Below are positions 16,275 through 25,134 of a stretch of DNA of 64,000 bases, piece after piece; position 1 is the first letter of the stretch, and each line of letters begins with the position of its first letter. The notes under the pieces were generated by a model. It ran no database searches, was not told the DNA's origin, and saw only the letters and a program-made list of their open reading frames with translations. Position numbers and translations under genes: made by a program. Origin of the DNA: Pseudomonas putida (lineage in GTDB: Bacteria; Pseudomonadota; Gammaproteobacteria; Pseudomonadales; Pseudomonadaceae); contig NZ_CP029693.1 of NCBI RefSeq assembly GCF_003228315.1, forward strand, positions 930,001 to 994,000. Reading direction: 5' to 3'.

Positions 16275-16841
16275 TCAGCGCAGGCCCGGACCAGGTTCGG
16301 CCACATACTCATCAGTGCTCAGCACCTTGGCGTAACCAAACTGGAGAGCCGCCATGAAAGCCGCGTGCACAAGTGGCGCAGGTACCTTGACGTGGTTGAA
16401 CTCCAGGTCGTGGGTCGTGCAGGCATCATGAATCACCGTGGTCTCAAACCCGAAGTCGTCAGACGCACGGGTGACCGCATCAATGCACATGTGACTCATG
16501 TTCCCGACCACGGTGACCCGTTCAATGTCGTTGTGCTCAAGCACATCCAGCAGTTCGGTTTCGCGGTACGGGTTCATGAAATGCTTGACGATGACCAACT
16601 CGTCCGCGAGATTTCGCACCTTTTCGTGCAGTTGCGCGCCGTCAGTGCCCGGGACAAAAAACGGTGCATTGGGGGCCAGCGTCTCGTGGCGGATATGGAC
16701 GACCAGGTCTCCCCTTTCACGTGCTGCGCCAATCACGCGAGCTGCATTGTCTGCGGCGACGTCAGTGGCATTGAGTTCCCATTTGCCACCGGCAAAGTAG
16801 TCATTCTGGATGTCAACGACGATGAGTGCTGTTTGAGTCAT
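16275..16841 (-). CDS. Isochorismatase-family cysteine hydrolase
   Basis: 188 residues, the usual length. The catalytic triad positions are visible: Asp in LIVVDIQNDY, Lys in VIVKHFMNP and Cys in GNMSHMCIDAVTRA, with the conserved non-proline region before it. Members hydrolyse amides, ureides, nicotinamide or isochorismate. The ATG at 16841 follows AAGG by 7 nt. It lies 75 bp upstream of the flavoprotein fusion on the same strand, so the two may be cotranscribed and may act on one nitrogen compound; that is an inference. The substrate cannot be named. Confidence 0.85.
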   Translation of the reverse strand: MTQTALIVVDIQNDYFAGGKWELNATDVAADNAARVIGAARERGDLVVHIRHETLAPNAPFFVPGTDGAQLHEKVRNLADELVIVKHFMNPYRETELLDVLEHNDIERVTVVGNMSHMCIDAVTRASDDFGFETTVIHDACTTHDLEFNHVKVPAPLVHAAFMAALQFGYAKVLSTDEYVAEPGPGLR

Positions 16842-17036
16842 ACGGTTACCTTGATAGAAAGTCGATTGAAAATTGGGCGATCGGGGTCAGGGCACTTGCG
16901 GCGTCTCGTACCCATCACGATCGGGTGTGGCAAATGGAAGTGAAAGTGGGCTCATGGTCCACTTTCACTGCCAGGGTGAGAACGACCACAAAATGCAATC
17001 CACCATTTCACCCGCTGAAATGCCCGTGCATTTCGC

Positions 17037-17948
17037 TCAGAGAGCGTCCAACTGCAGGGCTGGATGTTCGCGCAGGCCGTCGACAATGTGGTCGACGAAA
17101 CTGCGCACCCGCATCGAGGCCTTGCGCCCTTCGCGGTATACGACGTTTACCGGCAGCGCCGGCAATTCGTAGCGCTGCAACACGCGGCGCAATCGCCCAC
17201 TGCTCAAATACTCGTGCAACGGATAGCTCGGGCAGCGAGTAATCCCTGCGCCATTGGCGGCAGCATCGATGGCCGCCTGGATCGTCGCGCAACTTATCCT
17301 GGTCCGGGCCTTGAGCTGACTCAACTCACCGTCCTGCTGAAAGTCCCACTGCACCTTGTCTCGAAAGGCGTGCGTGGCAACCAGGCGATGGTTTCTCAAG
17401 TCTTGCGGTACTTTGGGCTCACCGTGACGGGCCAGATAAGCGGGACTGCTGCAGACCATCGAACGTACATGGCCAACCTGTCGTGCGATCAAAGACGAAC
17501 CTGGCAGATGACCGACCAGCACCGCCACGTCGATCCCCTCCTCGTTCATGTTCGGAAAACGATCGTGGTACTGAGCGAAGACTTTGACTTCGGGATACAG
17601 CCCCATGTAGCTCGACAGCAAGGGCGTCATGACATATCGACTGAACAGCAGCGGCAACAGCACCGTGAGACTGCCTTGTGCCTGTGTGTGCGAGCCTTTG
17701 GCTGACGCCTCGGCCTCATCGACCTGCCTGAGGATGCGCGAGCAATCGGCCATGAACGCCGCACCGGCCTCGGTCAGCACAACCCCGCGCGTGCTGCGCT
17801 CCAACAGCGCCACGCCCAATCGCTGCTCCAGGCGCGCAATCGCACGTACCACCGTAGGACCGGATACATCAAGACGCCGCGCTGCCGAGGCAAGGCTCGC
17901 TGTTTGCGATAACGCTTCGAACATGAGCATTTCATGATAGCGATCCAT
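17037..17948 (-). CDS. LysR-family transcriptional regulator (second of a coupled pair)
   Basis: 303 residues. It has an N-terminal winged helix-turn-helix (SQTASLASAARRLDVSGPTVVRAIARLEQRLG) and a C-terminal effector-binding domain of the LysR type. Its start codon overlaps the stop codon of the next LysR gene upstream (TGATG), so translation is probably coupled. The two proteins are paralogues with the same start pattern (MDRxxEM). The likely target is one of the neighbouring operons, such as the isochorismatase/flavoprotein genes or the GST gene, but nothing in the sequence decides this. Confidence 0.9.
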   Translation of the reverse strand: MDRYHEMLMFEALSQTASLASAARRLDVSGPTVVRAIARLEQRLGVALLERSTRGVVLTEAGAAFMADCSRILRQVDEAEASAKGSHTQAQGSLTVLLPLLFSRYVMTPLLSSYMGLYPEVKVFAQYHDRFPNMNEEGIDVAVLVGHLPGSSLIARQVGHVRSMVCSSPAYLARHGEPKVPQDLRNHRLVATHAFRDKVQWDFQQDGELSQLKARTRISCATIQAAIDAAANGAGITRCPSYPLHEYLSSGRLRRVLQRYELPALPVNVVYREGRKASMRVRSFVDHIVDGLREHPALQLDAL

Positions 17949-18868
17949 CAGGCCGTGCCCTTGGCCACGGCCTTGAGCGCTGCATCCTTGCCCAGCCGAT
18001 CAGCGAGGAAATCCACAAAGGTACGGACTTTGGCTGGGATTCTGGCGCTCTTCAGGTAGACCACCTGAATGGGCAGCGCGGGCGGTTCAAAATCCTCCAG
18101 CACCAACTCCAACTCACCCGCCGCGACCTGTTTGGCCACCTGATAGGACAACACCCGCGTGATGCCCCAGCCCAGGCTGGCAATATTGATTGCAGCCTGA
18201 TTCGCGGTCACCACCAGGCGCGGTTCAAAGCGAAAACTCAGTTCGTTGCCGTCACGGACAAATTGCCAATCGCTCAGCAAGTGGCTGGCTGACGACATGA
18301 CAATATTGGCGCCGCTCAACTCACCGGGATGACGCGGCCTGCCGTTACGTTCGAAGTATTCGGGGGTGCCACAAATGACCTGCCGTACTTCACCCACTTT
18401 GATCGCGTGCTGATTGCTCTCGTGCAAATGGCCGATGCGTATCGCGACATCAATATTTTCGTCAGACATGCTGACGACACGATCCACCAGCAGCGCGTTG
18501 AGGTGTACTGAAGGAAACTGGTCCACGTACTCGGCCAGCAGCGGTGCGATGTACAACTCGCCAAACAGCACCGACGCCGTCACCGTCAAATGCCCGCACG
18601 GTATTGAATAGCTGCCGGCAGCGGCCTCCTCCGCCTCCTCGACTTCACTGAGAATCCGCCGGCAATCCTCCAGATAACGTTGCCCTGCTTCGGTCAGATG
18701 CAGGCTTCGAGTGGTTCGGGAAAGGAGTTGCGTGCCGATACGATCTTCCATCGCAGCGATGGCGCGGGTCACACTGGGAGGCGAGATATTCAGGCGGCGA
18801 GCGGCAGCGGCAAAGCCCTCCTCGTCAGCGACAGCCATGAAAATCTGCATTTCCTGAAAGCGATCCAT
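17948..18868 (-). CDS. LysR-family transcriptional regulator (first of a coupled pair)
   Basis: 306 residues from the ATG at 18868 (MDRFQEMQIF). The longer reading frame from 18922 adds 18 residues without the family pattern. The N-terminal helix-turn-helix (EGFAAAARRLNISPPSVTRAIAAMEDRIG) is followed by a LysR substrate-binding domain. It overlaps the following LysR gene by one base and lies 82 bp downstream of the glutathione S-transferase gene on the same strand. LysR proteins of this type often regulate GST or quinone-detoxification genes beside them, so the GST gene is a reasonable target; this is an inference. Confidence 0.9.
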   Translation of the reverse strand: MDRFQEMQIFMAVADEEGFAAAARRLNISPPSVTRAIAAMEDRIGTQLLSRTTRSLHLTEAGQRYLEDCRRILSEVEEAEEAAAGSYSIPCGHLTVTASVLFGELYIAPLLAEYVDQFPSVHLNALLVDRVVSMSDENIDVAIRIGHLHESNQHAIKVGEVRQVICGTPEYFERNGRPRHPGELSGANIVMSSASHLLSDWQFVRDGNELSFRFEPRLVVTANQAAINIASLGWGITRVLSYQVAKQVAAGELELVLEDFEPPALPIQVVYLKSARIPAKVRTFVDFLADRLGKDAALKAVAKGTA

Positions 18869-18949
18869 AGGCGACCCTGTCTGACAGCCGAGCAACAATG
18901 AAACGAAGCTTGCCGAGAGCACGCTCCCGGCAAGCTCCAGAGGATTGAG

Positions 18950-19579
18950 TCAAGCCTGTTGCAACCCCTTGGCGGTACGCTGCATGCCCACAAAGTTCGG
19001 CAGCGCTTCGATGCTGCCTAGCCAGGCACGGACGTTCGGGTAGTCCGCCAGCGAAACGTTACCTTCCGGTGCGTGGGACACGTAAGTGTAGGCGGCGACA
19101 TCGGCGATGGTCGGTTTATCGCCGGCCAGGAATCGACTGTTACCCAGTTCGTCTTCCATCACCTCGAGCAAGGCGTGGGAACGCTTGATGGCGTCTTGCG
19201 CGTCATAACCGGCACCAAACACGGTAATCAAGCGAGCGGTGGCAGGCCCTGAATTGATTTGGCCGGCGGCCACAGACAGCCAGCGCTGGACATTGGCTTG
19301 CTCGGTCGGATCGCTAGGCAGCCATTGGCCCTTGCCATATTTGGCGGCGAGATACACCAGGATGGCGTTGGAGTCTGCCAGGACAGTGCCGTTGTCATCG
19401 ATCACCGGCACCTGGCCAAAACGGTTGAGGGCCAGGAATTGAGGTGACTTGTGTTCGCCCTTCATCAGATCCACGAAAACCGATTCGGTCGGCAGACCAA
19501 GCAGGGACAGCATCAATTCGACCCGATGGCTGTGACCGGACAAAGGGTGGCGATACAGTTTGATGGCTTGCTGGGACAT
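18950..19579 (-). CDS. Glutathione S-transferase
   Basis: 209 residues from the ATG at 19579, chosen for the GGAGAACACC sequence before it; the longer frame from 19618 is less likely. An N-terminal thioredoxin-like domain has [17 protein letters not shown], with Ser near the expected active site, and the cis-Pro segment FGQVPVIDD. It is followed by the glutathione gamma-glutamyl contact [11 protein letters not shown] and an all-helical C-terminal domain. It conjugates glutathione to electrophiles or reduces peroxides in the cytoplasm. It lies between two LysR units, and glutathione reductase is encoded 2.5 kb away, which fits a detoxification group. Confidence 0.9.
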   Translation of the reverse strand: MSQQAIKLYRHPLSGHSHRVELMLSLLGLPTESVFVDLMKGEHKSPQFLALNRFGQVPVIDDNGTVLADSNAILVYLAAKYGKGQWLPSDPTEQANVQRWLSVAAGQINSGPATARLITVFGAGYDAQDAIKRSHALLEVMEDELGNSRFLAGDKPTIADVAAYTYVSHAPEGNVSLADYPNVRAWLGSIEALPNFVGMQRTAKGLQQA

Positions 19580-19731
19580 GGTGTTCTCCGATTGCTGTTC
19601 GAGGTTCGAAGCGGTCATCGCGTCGATGGCGCCATCTTCCCCTGCTCAAATAAACAGCGGAATGACCAGCAAATACAATCCAGCATTTCACTGGGCGTAA
19701 TGATCAACACCAGTGCGCTGAAAAGCTTGCC

Positions 19732-20616
19732 CTACTGACTCGCCGACATGCCCAACATCAAGTCCATAAAGGCCACTGACGCCGCGCTGTGGTAGTTGTT
19801 CTTGCGCCGCAGCAACGCAGCCCCGCGGCGAGGCCCCTCGTGCGTCAACGCGATCTTGCGCAGGGCGCGATCCTGGGTGGCGATAGGTTCCGGAAGAATG
19901 GTGGCGACCGCCGTGTGCCGAATCACCTCCAGCAGCGTATTGACCGAGTTGACCTCGATCACCACCTTGGGCGTGATCTTCGTCCTGGCAAAGTACTCAT
20001 CAATACAGACGCGAGTGACGAAGTCCGTTGTCAGCAGCGCAAATTCCAACTGCGCCACCTGCTGCGCAGACAACGGCGTCTTGCACTCGTACAACGGGTG
20101 ATCGCGGCCGACCATCAGCCCCAGGGTTTCGATGAAAGCGGGGATCGATTCGATGTCGGCATTTCTGACCTGATCAAAGGCAATCGCGATGTCCAGCGAA
20201 TCCTCTGCCAGCCCGTCCTCGATCTCATCCATCGACAGCTCGAAAATCTCCAGATGGATATTCGGATAATGCGCGGTGTAATCGCGTATCAGCGGCCCGA
20301 CCAGGTACGCCATGAACGTCGGTGTCATCGCCAGGCGCAGGGTGCCACGGGACAGATCCTTCACGTCATGCAGTGCTCGCTTGCCCGCCGCCAACTCCAC
20401 CAGCACGCGACGTGCGCACTCGATGTAGGCCTCGCCCGCATCGGTCGGTTTCACGGTGCGTGAAGTTCGGTCAAACAAAACGACGCCGAGAGTTTCCTCC
20501 AGTTGCCGGATCTGCTGTGACAAGGTCGGCTGGGAAACATGCAGGGCCTCCGCGGCGCGGGTGAAGCCCCCGTTATCCGCGACGGCCAGCAGATAGCGCA
20601 GATGTCTGAGCAGCAT
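19732..20616 (-). CDS. CynR-like LysR-family regulator
   Basis: 294 residues. An N-terminal helix-turn-helix (GGFTRAAEALHVSQPTLSQQIRQLEETLG) is followed by an effector domain that resembles CynR/CysB-like LysR members (ALHDVKDLSRGTLRLAMTPTF). CynR itself controls cyanate detoxification, but no cynTS genes are present here, so the effector is probably different. The ATG at 20616 follows AGAAGGAAACTCTC. It sits between glutathione reductase (upstream, same strand) and the GST gene (downstream). It could be coregulated with either. Confidence 0.85.
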   Translation of the reverse strand: MLLRHLRYLLAVADNGGFTRAAEALHVSQPTLSQQIRQLEETLGVVLFDRTSRTVKPTDAGEAYIECARRVLVELAAGKRALHDVKDLSRGTLRLAMTPTFMAYLVGPLIRDYTAHYPNIHLEIFELSMDEIEDGLAEDSLDIAIAFDQVRNADIESIPAFIETLGLMVGRDHPLYECKTPLSAQQVAQLEFALLTTDFVTRVCIDEYFARTKITPKVVIEVNSVNTLLEVIRHTAVATILPEPIATQDRALRKIALTHEGPRRGAALLRRKNNYHSAASVAFMDLMLGMSASQ

Positions 20617-20726
20617 GAGAGTTTCCTTCTATAGGAATTGCTTATGCGTGCATTGTATATCCGCTCTGGACCCTATCGGTGCAAGAAGACTCCAAAGGTG
20701 GGTGATGGTGCTTCGTCGGCCTGCCG

Positions 20727-22088
20727 TTATCTGCCTGAGACCGGTGTACGCAAGGTCACGAACTCTTCCGCCGAGGTCGGGTGCACGCCGATGGTTTCAT
20801 CGAACAGGCGCTTGGTGGCGCCCGCTTTCAGCGCGATCGCCAGCCCCTGGATGATGTCTCCGGCATCGGCCCCCACCATGTGCGCGCCCAGGACCCGATC
20901 GGTCACGGCATCCACCACCAGCTTCATCAACGTCTGCTCGGACGACTGCGTGAGGGTCAGTTTCATTGGTTTGAAGCGGCTCTCGAACACCACAACCTTG
21001 TGCCCGTTTTCCAGCGCTTGCGCCTCGGTCAGGCCAACGGTGCCGATATTGGGCTGGCTGAAGACCGCCGTGGGGATGTGGCGGTAGTCTACTGGGCGGT
21101 ATTGCTCAGGCTTGAACAGCCGCCGCGCAACCGCCATGCCCTCCGCCGTCGCAACCGGCGTCAGTTGCACACGGCCAATCACATCACCCAGCGCCAGAAT
21201 CGAGGGTTCGCGTGTTTCGAAGTGGTCATTGACGTCGATGTATCCCCGCTCATTGAGCGTGACCCGGGTATTTTCCAGCCCCAGGTTATCGAGCATCGGC
21301 CGCCGACCCGTGGCGTAGAAAATGCTGTCGGCCTCCAGTTGACGGCCGTCGTTGAGCGTCGCCAGCAGGCTGCCGTCTGCCTGTTTGTCGATCCGCACGA
21401 TGTCGGTGTTGAATTGCAGTTGCAGTCCGCGCTTGGTCAGCTCTTCGACCAGATGCGTGCGAACCGATTGATCAAACCCACGCAGAAACAGATCGCCGCG
21501 ATACAGCAGGCTCGTATCGGCGCCCAGGCCGTTGAAGATCCCGGCGAACTCGACGGCGATGTAGCCGCCACCGACCACCAGTACGCGTTTGGGCAACTGC
21601 TTGAGAAAAAACGCCTCGTTCGAGGTGATGGCATGCTCGCGGCCTGGGATATCCGGAATGTGTGGCCAGCCGCCTGTGGCAATCAAAATGCGTTCGGCGC
21701 TGAAACGCTGTCCATTGATGTCCACATGATGCGCATCGGCCAGTCGCGCATGACCTTCAAGCAGCGTGACGCCGCCGTTGACCAGCAGCTTGCGGTAAAT
21801 GCCGTTGAGTCGCTCGATCTCACAGTTCTTGTTGGCGATCAGTTTTTCCCAGTCGAATCGGGCCTTGCCGGCCGTCCAGCCAAAGCCCTCGGCCTGCTCA
21901 AAGTCGTCGGCAAAATGTGACCCGTAGACCAACAGCTTTTTCGGTACGCAACCGACGTTGACGCAGGTGCCACCGAGGTAGCGACTTTCCGCCACTGCCA
22001 CTTTCGCACCGAATCCCGCGGCAAACCGCGCTGCTCGCACACCGCCGGAGCCGGCACCAATTACAAATAAATCGAAGTCGTAGATCAT
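20727..22088 (-). CDS. gorA: Glutathione-disulfide reductase
   Basis: 453 residues, the normal length for bacterial glutathione reductase. It begins [16 protein letters not shown] (FAD-binding GxGxxG) and carries the redox-active [13 protein letters not shown] near residue 41. It has the NADP-binding [13 protein letters not shown], an ATGRRP segment and the C-terminal dimer domain with HPTSAEE, which contains the catalytic His-Glu pair. It reduces glutathione disulfide with NADPH in the cytoplasm. The ATG at 22088 is preferred to the upstream frame start at 22118. In Pseudomonas this gene is usually chromosomal core, which suggests that this part of the window is native DNA. Confidence 0.95.
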   Translation of the reverse strand: MIYDFDLFVIGAGSGGVRAARFAAGFGAKVAVAESRYLGGTCVNVGCVPKKLLVYGSHFADDFEQAEGFGWTAGKARFDWEKLIANKNCEIERLNGIYRKLLVNGGVTLLEGHARLADAHHVDINGQRFSAERILIATGGWPHIPDIPGREHAITSNEAFFLKQLPKRVLVVGGGYIAVEFAGIFNGLGADTSLLYRGDLFLRGFDQSVRTHLVEELTKRGLQLQFNTDIVRIDKQADGSLLATLNDGRQLEADSIFYATGRRPMLDNLGLENTRVTLNERGYIDVNDHFETREPSILALGDVIGRVQLTPVATAEGMAVARRLFKPEQYRPVDYRHIPTAVFSQPNIGTVGLTEAQALENGHKVVVFESRFKPMKLTLTQSSEQTLMKLVVDAVTDRVLGAHMVGADAGDIIQGLAIALKAGATKRLFDETIGVHPTSAEEFVTLRTPVSGR

Positions 22089-22134
22089 CTCAATGCTCTG
22101 CAAGGCACCACGACACAAGTGCTGTTGAATGTCG

Positions 22135-22368
22135 TTAAAGGGGCGAAAAACGAAGTTTCAGTGCTCGCAAAAGCGCCGCGCTCAGTGTCAGGACCGAAGT
22201 CTTGTTCTGATGCGTATTGAAACTAAGCGGGACAGGCGCCGCGATGGATTCGCTGGCCAGGGCCCCCATCAGTTGGGGCAGCAGGAAACCGCCTTCGAAT
22301 TCGCTCGTGGTCATGGCTGGCGTGTCCAACCAAAGGTGACCGTCGCAGGAATGAGTGACATCAATCAT
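22135..22368 (-). CDS. Small hypothetical protein (doubtful)
   Basis: 77 residues from an ATG at 22368 preceded by GGGAG at a good distance. I do not recognise it. It lies upstream of glutathione reductase on the same strand, and the start context is the main evidence that it is real. It has no clear domain or signal peptide. Confidence 0.3.
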   Translation of the reverse strand: MIDVTHSCDGHLWLDTPAMTTSEFEGGFLLPQLMGALASESIAAPVPLSFNTHQNKTSVLTLSAALLRALKLRFSPL

Positions 22369-22570
22369 ATGGGACTCCCGGGCTGGACAACGCATCGGCC
22401 CGAAATGGGCCAATGCTCATGGGAGTCAGTCTCGCCATCCGGGAGCAACTAGAGAACAAGCACGGATGTCATGGCTTAATTGTGTTGGGTGAAACAATCT
22501 GCTGAAGCAAGAGGTCTGAAAACGATGCTTGAGGAGGCCTTCATCCTTGAATAAAGGCCCTCCCCCCAAA

Positions 22571-23608
22571 TCACCCGGCAGGCACGGCCTGGGGAAATTG
22601 CCAGCTGCCATCCAGCACATTCGCACGCGGTTTATACAGGCGCACCATGTAATTCCACCCCGCAGTCACCGGCAAGCAGTTGACGACTGCACCCTCGCAA
22701 TCACCGAATTGCACGGCAATGCTGCCGTCGCTTTCGCGTTTTGCGGTGAGGCTGTTGAGGGTGTAGCGATTCTGCGAATTGCGCTCGAAGTAGCCGGCCG
22801 CGTTGTACACGCTGATCGACCAGAACGCATCGACCGGCACATCCTTGACCTTCAGGCTGTATCGGGTGGCGCCATCGTTTCGTGCTGGTGTCACATTGAG
22901 GTAGTAAGCGTCTTGCTCGGGGTTGCCTCCCCAGGCAGAGGCACTGCCGATGTAATGGCGTACAGGGTCGACTTCGGCGGGTTTGCCGAACATTCCCCGG
23001 GAATCCGGCACCGTCGCCGCCACTTTCAGCAACGAAGCGCGTATCTCATCCAGGCGGGCCGGGTCCCATTGCGGCACCTCAAACTGCCCCGGGCCATTGG
23101 GCTGGTCGACGGTGATCCGGTCTTGCAGCGCCTGGCCGCGTTGCATGTCTTGGGCCGAAGCCGGGTCTACCAGCGTGCGCACACCCAACAGCACATAGCG
23201 CGTACCGATGGCCTCGCGGGTGAAGTGATATTGGCCGGGCTTGTACATCAACGGTTGGGTGTACTGGTCTTCGCTGATAGCCATCATCGAAAAGTATCGC
23301 TGGCCGGCATCGGGCAGCGTGACGGTCACCGGTCCTGCCTCCAGGTCGAACACCGCCGATGAATACAGGGTGTCGCGGTTCGGACGGATCACGACCTGAC
23401 TGTCGACAGGCACCAGTTCGCGGTTGTGCACGAATTTGCCGAACCCGCCCCGGCCGACGACCCGGGAGAAGAATTTGTCGGACTCGGCGCGCACGAAGTT
23501 ATCCGCCGTGACGGCCGTGGTCATTGCCCGGGCCACCGTACCGAAGCACAGCGGTGCGATAAGAGCGAGCGCAAATATCGGTGCCTTTAACATCTGCATG
23601 GTCTGCAT
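22571..23608 (-). CDS. DUF1254/DUF1214 secreted protein (second of tandem pair)
   Basis: About 345 residues from the ATG at 23608 (or 23599). The N-terminus is a signal peptide (LKAPIFALALIAPLCFGTVARA), so the protein is exported to the periplasm. The mature part matches the DUF1254 family in its first third (YSSAVFDLEAGPVTVTLPDAG) and DUF1214 at the end (DVPVDAFWSISVYNAAGYFERN). The biochemical role of these proteins is not established. It is shorter than its upstream neighbour (468 residues) but has the same domain order, so the two look like an old tandem duplication. The stretch after its stop codon to about 22414 holds nothing recognisable. Confidence 0.8.
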   Translation of the reverse strand: MQTMQMLKAPIFALALIAPLCFGTVARAMTTAVTADNFVRAESDKFFSRVVGRGGFGKFVHNRELVPVDSQVVIRPNRDTLYSSAVFDLEAGPVTVTLPDAGQRYFSMMAISEDQYTQPLMYKPGQYHFTREAIGTRYVLLGVRTLVDPASAQDMQRGQALQDRITVDQPNGPGQFEVPQWDPARLDEIRASLLKVAATVPDSRGMFGKPAEVDPVRHYIGSASAWGGNPEQDAYYLNVTPARNDGATRYSLKVKDVPVDAFWSISVYNAAGYFERNSQNRYTLNSLTAKRESDGSIAVQFGDCEGAVVNCLPVTAGWNYMVRLYKPRANVLDGSWQFPQAVPAG

Positions 23609-23633
23609 CCTGTGGAGTTTCTGGAGAACGGAT

Positions 23634-25040
23634 TCAATCGGCGCGCTGAACCTTCGGTGCTTGCCAACGACCGTCGAAGGCTTCGGGTTTGGGCCAATAC
23701 AGGCGGCCAGCGATATAGAAAGGCCCGTCGGGCGCAGGCAACCAGTTGGCCAGTTGTTCACCCACAGGCTGCTGGTGCTGGATGTACAAGGTGATGCCGC
23801 CATCGGCGTCGCGCTTGAGATCGCCCAGCATCGGCGAATTGATCAGGTAACGGTTCAACGGGTTGGCCACCAGCAACCGCTGGGCGTCGTACAGGGTCAA
23901 CGACCAGAAGGCGTTGACCGGCGGCAACTGGCCCGGTGCAAAACGCAGGGTGTAGCGATGCTGGGAGGCGTCGAGTTTCTGTCCGCCGGCGTCGAGGTAG
24001 AACGGTGGATAGAGGGTTTCCTCCCGGTCATTGCCATAAAGGCCGGTGACGGTCGCCCGCATGCGGTACAGGTAGTTGCTGCCCAGATACTCGCGGCTGC
24101 CGAGGAAGCGCGAGGTAGACACCTCTCCTCGGGCGACCTTTTGACCCAGCGCCTCGAACTCCTTCCAGGCATCGGCAATACCGGCCTTGATGGCCTCACG
24201 GATGTCCTCGGGCAAGGCCTGCTCATCAAAGGTCAGTCCCGGGCCTACACCCAGCTTTGCAAACGTCTGCATCAGCCCGGTTTCCGAGGGGTGTATCGGG
24301 CAGAAGCCGAGGACGAAGTTCAACTGGTTGAAGAACGCCAGGCTGCTTCTTTCTGCTTCGGCGCTGAGCGGTACCAGGAAATCCACCGGGGGCGCCGCTA
24401 CAGGCGCTGGCTGGCCGAGGAACGCGGAAAGTGGCTGGACCTTGTAGCCGGCCTGTATCCGTTTGACGTTATCGAGGTCGCCCGGCCCCTCCAGCTGGGT
24501 GCGGTAAAAGACGAAGGCAAACCGGGTTTCGGAGCGAAAGACCCGGTCGACACCCGGCGGTACCGTGCCTTGCCAATCAGGTCCGGCCAGCAGGAAATGA
24601 CCACCGCCATTACCGGTGGTACGACTGCCGACATAGCCGAAGTTATAGGTGTAGGCATCGACAAACTGTGCCGAGTAATAGCGTCCCTCCTCCACGGCCG
24701 GCAGGGTCAGCACCAAGGGTTCCGTACGCAAGTCCGCGCCAAGTTGCGAGTACGGCGTATCGGCGTTGGGTGTCGGATAGGCCTTGTCGTCAGGGGTGTA
24801 GATGCGCGCCGTGTTGTGCAGGGTATTCCAGGGTGCCTTGTATTCCGGATGCTGCCGGTCCTGGAAATAGGTGTACTGGACGCGGTAGTTGTCCACCAGG
24901 GGAAAGCCGTAAATGTAGGCTTGCTTGGCGATGATCCGGGCTTCGGCCGGCGTCAGCGGATCGGCAATCGACAGTTGCGCCTGGGAGAGCATTGCCAGCC
25001 ATGCAACCATGACAACGCGTTTTATTGTGTTTTTGTTCAC
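23634..25040 (-). CDS. DUF1254/DUF1214 secreted protein (first of tandem pair)
   Basis: 468 residues. The GTG at 25040 is used as start because AAGGA lies about 7 nt upstream. A short signal peptide (VVMVAWLAMLSQAQLSIA) precedes a DUF1254 domain (IYGFPLVDNYRVQYTYF, PNADTPYSQLGADLR) and a C-terminal DUF1214 domain (VNAFWSLTLYDAQRLLVANPLNRY). It is probably periplasmic. It is 25 bp upstream of its paralogue and probably cotranscribed. A CCCCCTC-N5-GAGGGGG dyad lies 76-94 bp upstream of the start codon. Function unknown; its place beside lipid genes suggests a role in processing a hydrophobic substrate, but nothing proves it. Confidence 0.85.
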   Translation of the reverse strand: MNKNTIKRVVMVAWLAMLSQAQLSIADPLTPAEARIIAKQAYIYGFPLVDNYRVQYTYFQDRQHPEYKAPWNTLHNTARIYTPDDKAYPTPNADTPYSQLGADLRTEPLVLTLPAVEEGRYYSAQFVDAYTYNFGYVGSRTTGNGGGHFLLAGPDWQGTVPPGVDRVFRSETRFAFVFYRTQLEGPGDLDNVKRIQAGYKVQPLSAFLGQPAPVAAPPVDFLVPLSAEAERSSLAFFNQLNFVLGFCPIHPSETGLMQTFAKLGVGPGLTFDEQALPEDIREAIKAGIADAWKEFEALGQKVARGEVSTSRFLGSREYLGSNYLYRMRATVTGLYGNDREETLYPPFYLDAGGQKLDASQHRYTLRFAPGQLPPVNAFWSLTLYDAQRLLVANPLNRYLINSPMLGDLKRDADGGITLYIQHQQPVGEQLANWLPAPDGPFYIAGRLYWPKPEAFDGRWQAPKVQRAD

Positions 25041-25115
25041 GTGGATGTCCTTCTAACGGGCCTGTAGCGCCTTGCTGCAGTGCACAGATGGTCACCTGCC
25101 TCGGCGCAAGGAATG

Positions 25116-25134
25116 CCCCCTCATGTCGAGGGGG
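25116..25134. promoter_or_regulatory. GC-rich dyad CCCCCTC-atgtc-GAGGGGG
   Basis: Perfect 7-bp arms with a 5-nt spacer, 76-94 bp upstream of the DUF1254 start at 25040 and overlapping the stop codon of the hydrolase gene. It is nearly identical to the dyad at 31792. No U-tract follows, so it is not a typical terminator. Candidate operator. Confidence 0.5.

Noticed and set aside
20727..22088. Large opposite-strand reading frames inside glutathione reductase and many other genes
   Set aside because: They are composition artefacts of high-GC codon use; the real genes carry the family motifs.
22548..22575. C-rich run (CCCTCCCCCC) at the end of the DUF1254 gene as another operator
   Set aside because: It has no G-rich partner and is at the 3' end of the gene, not upstream of a start.
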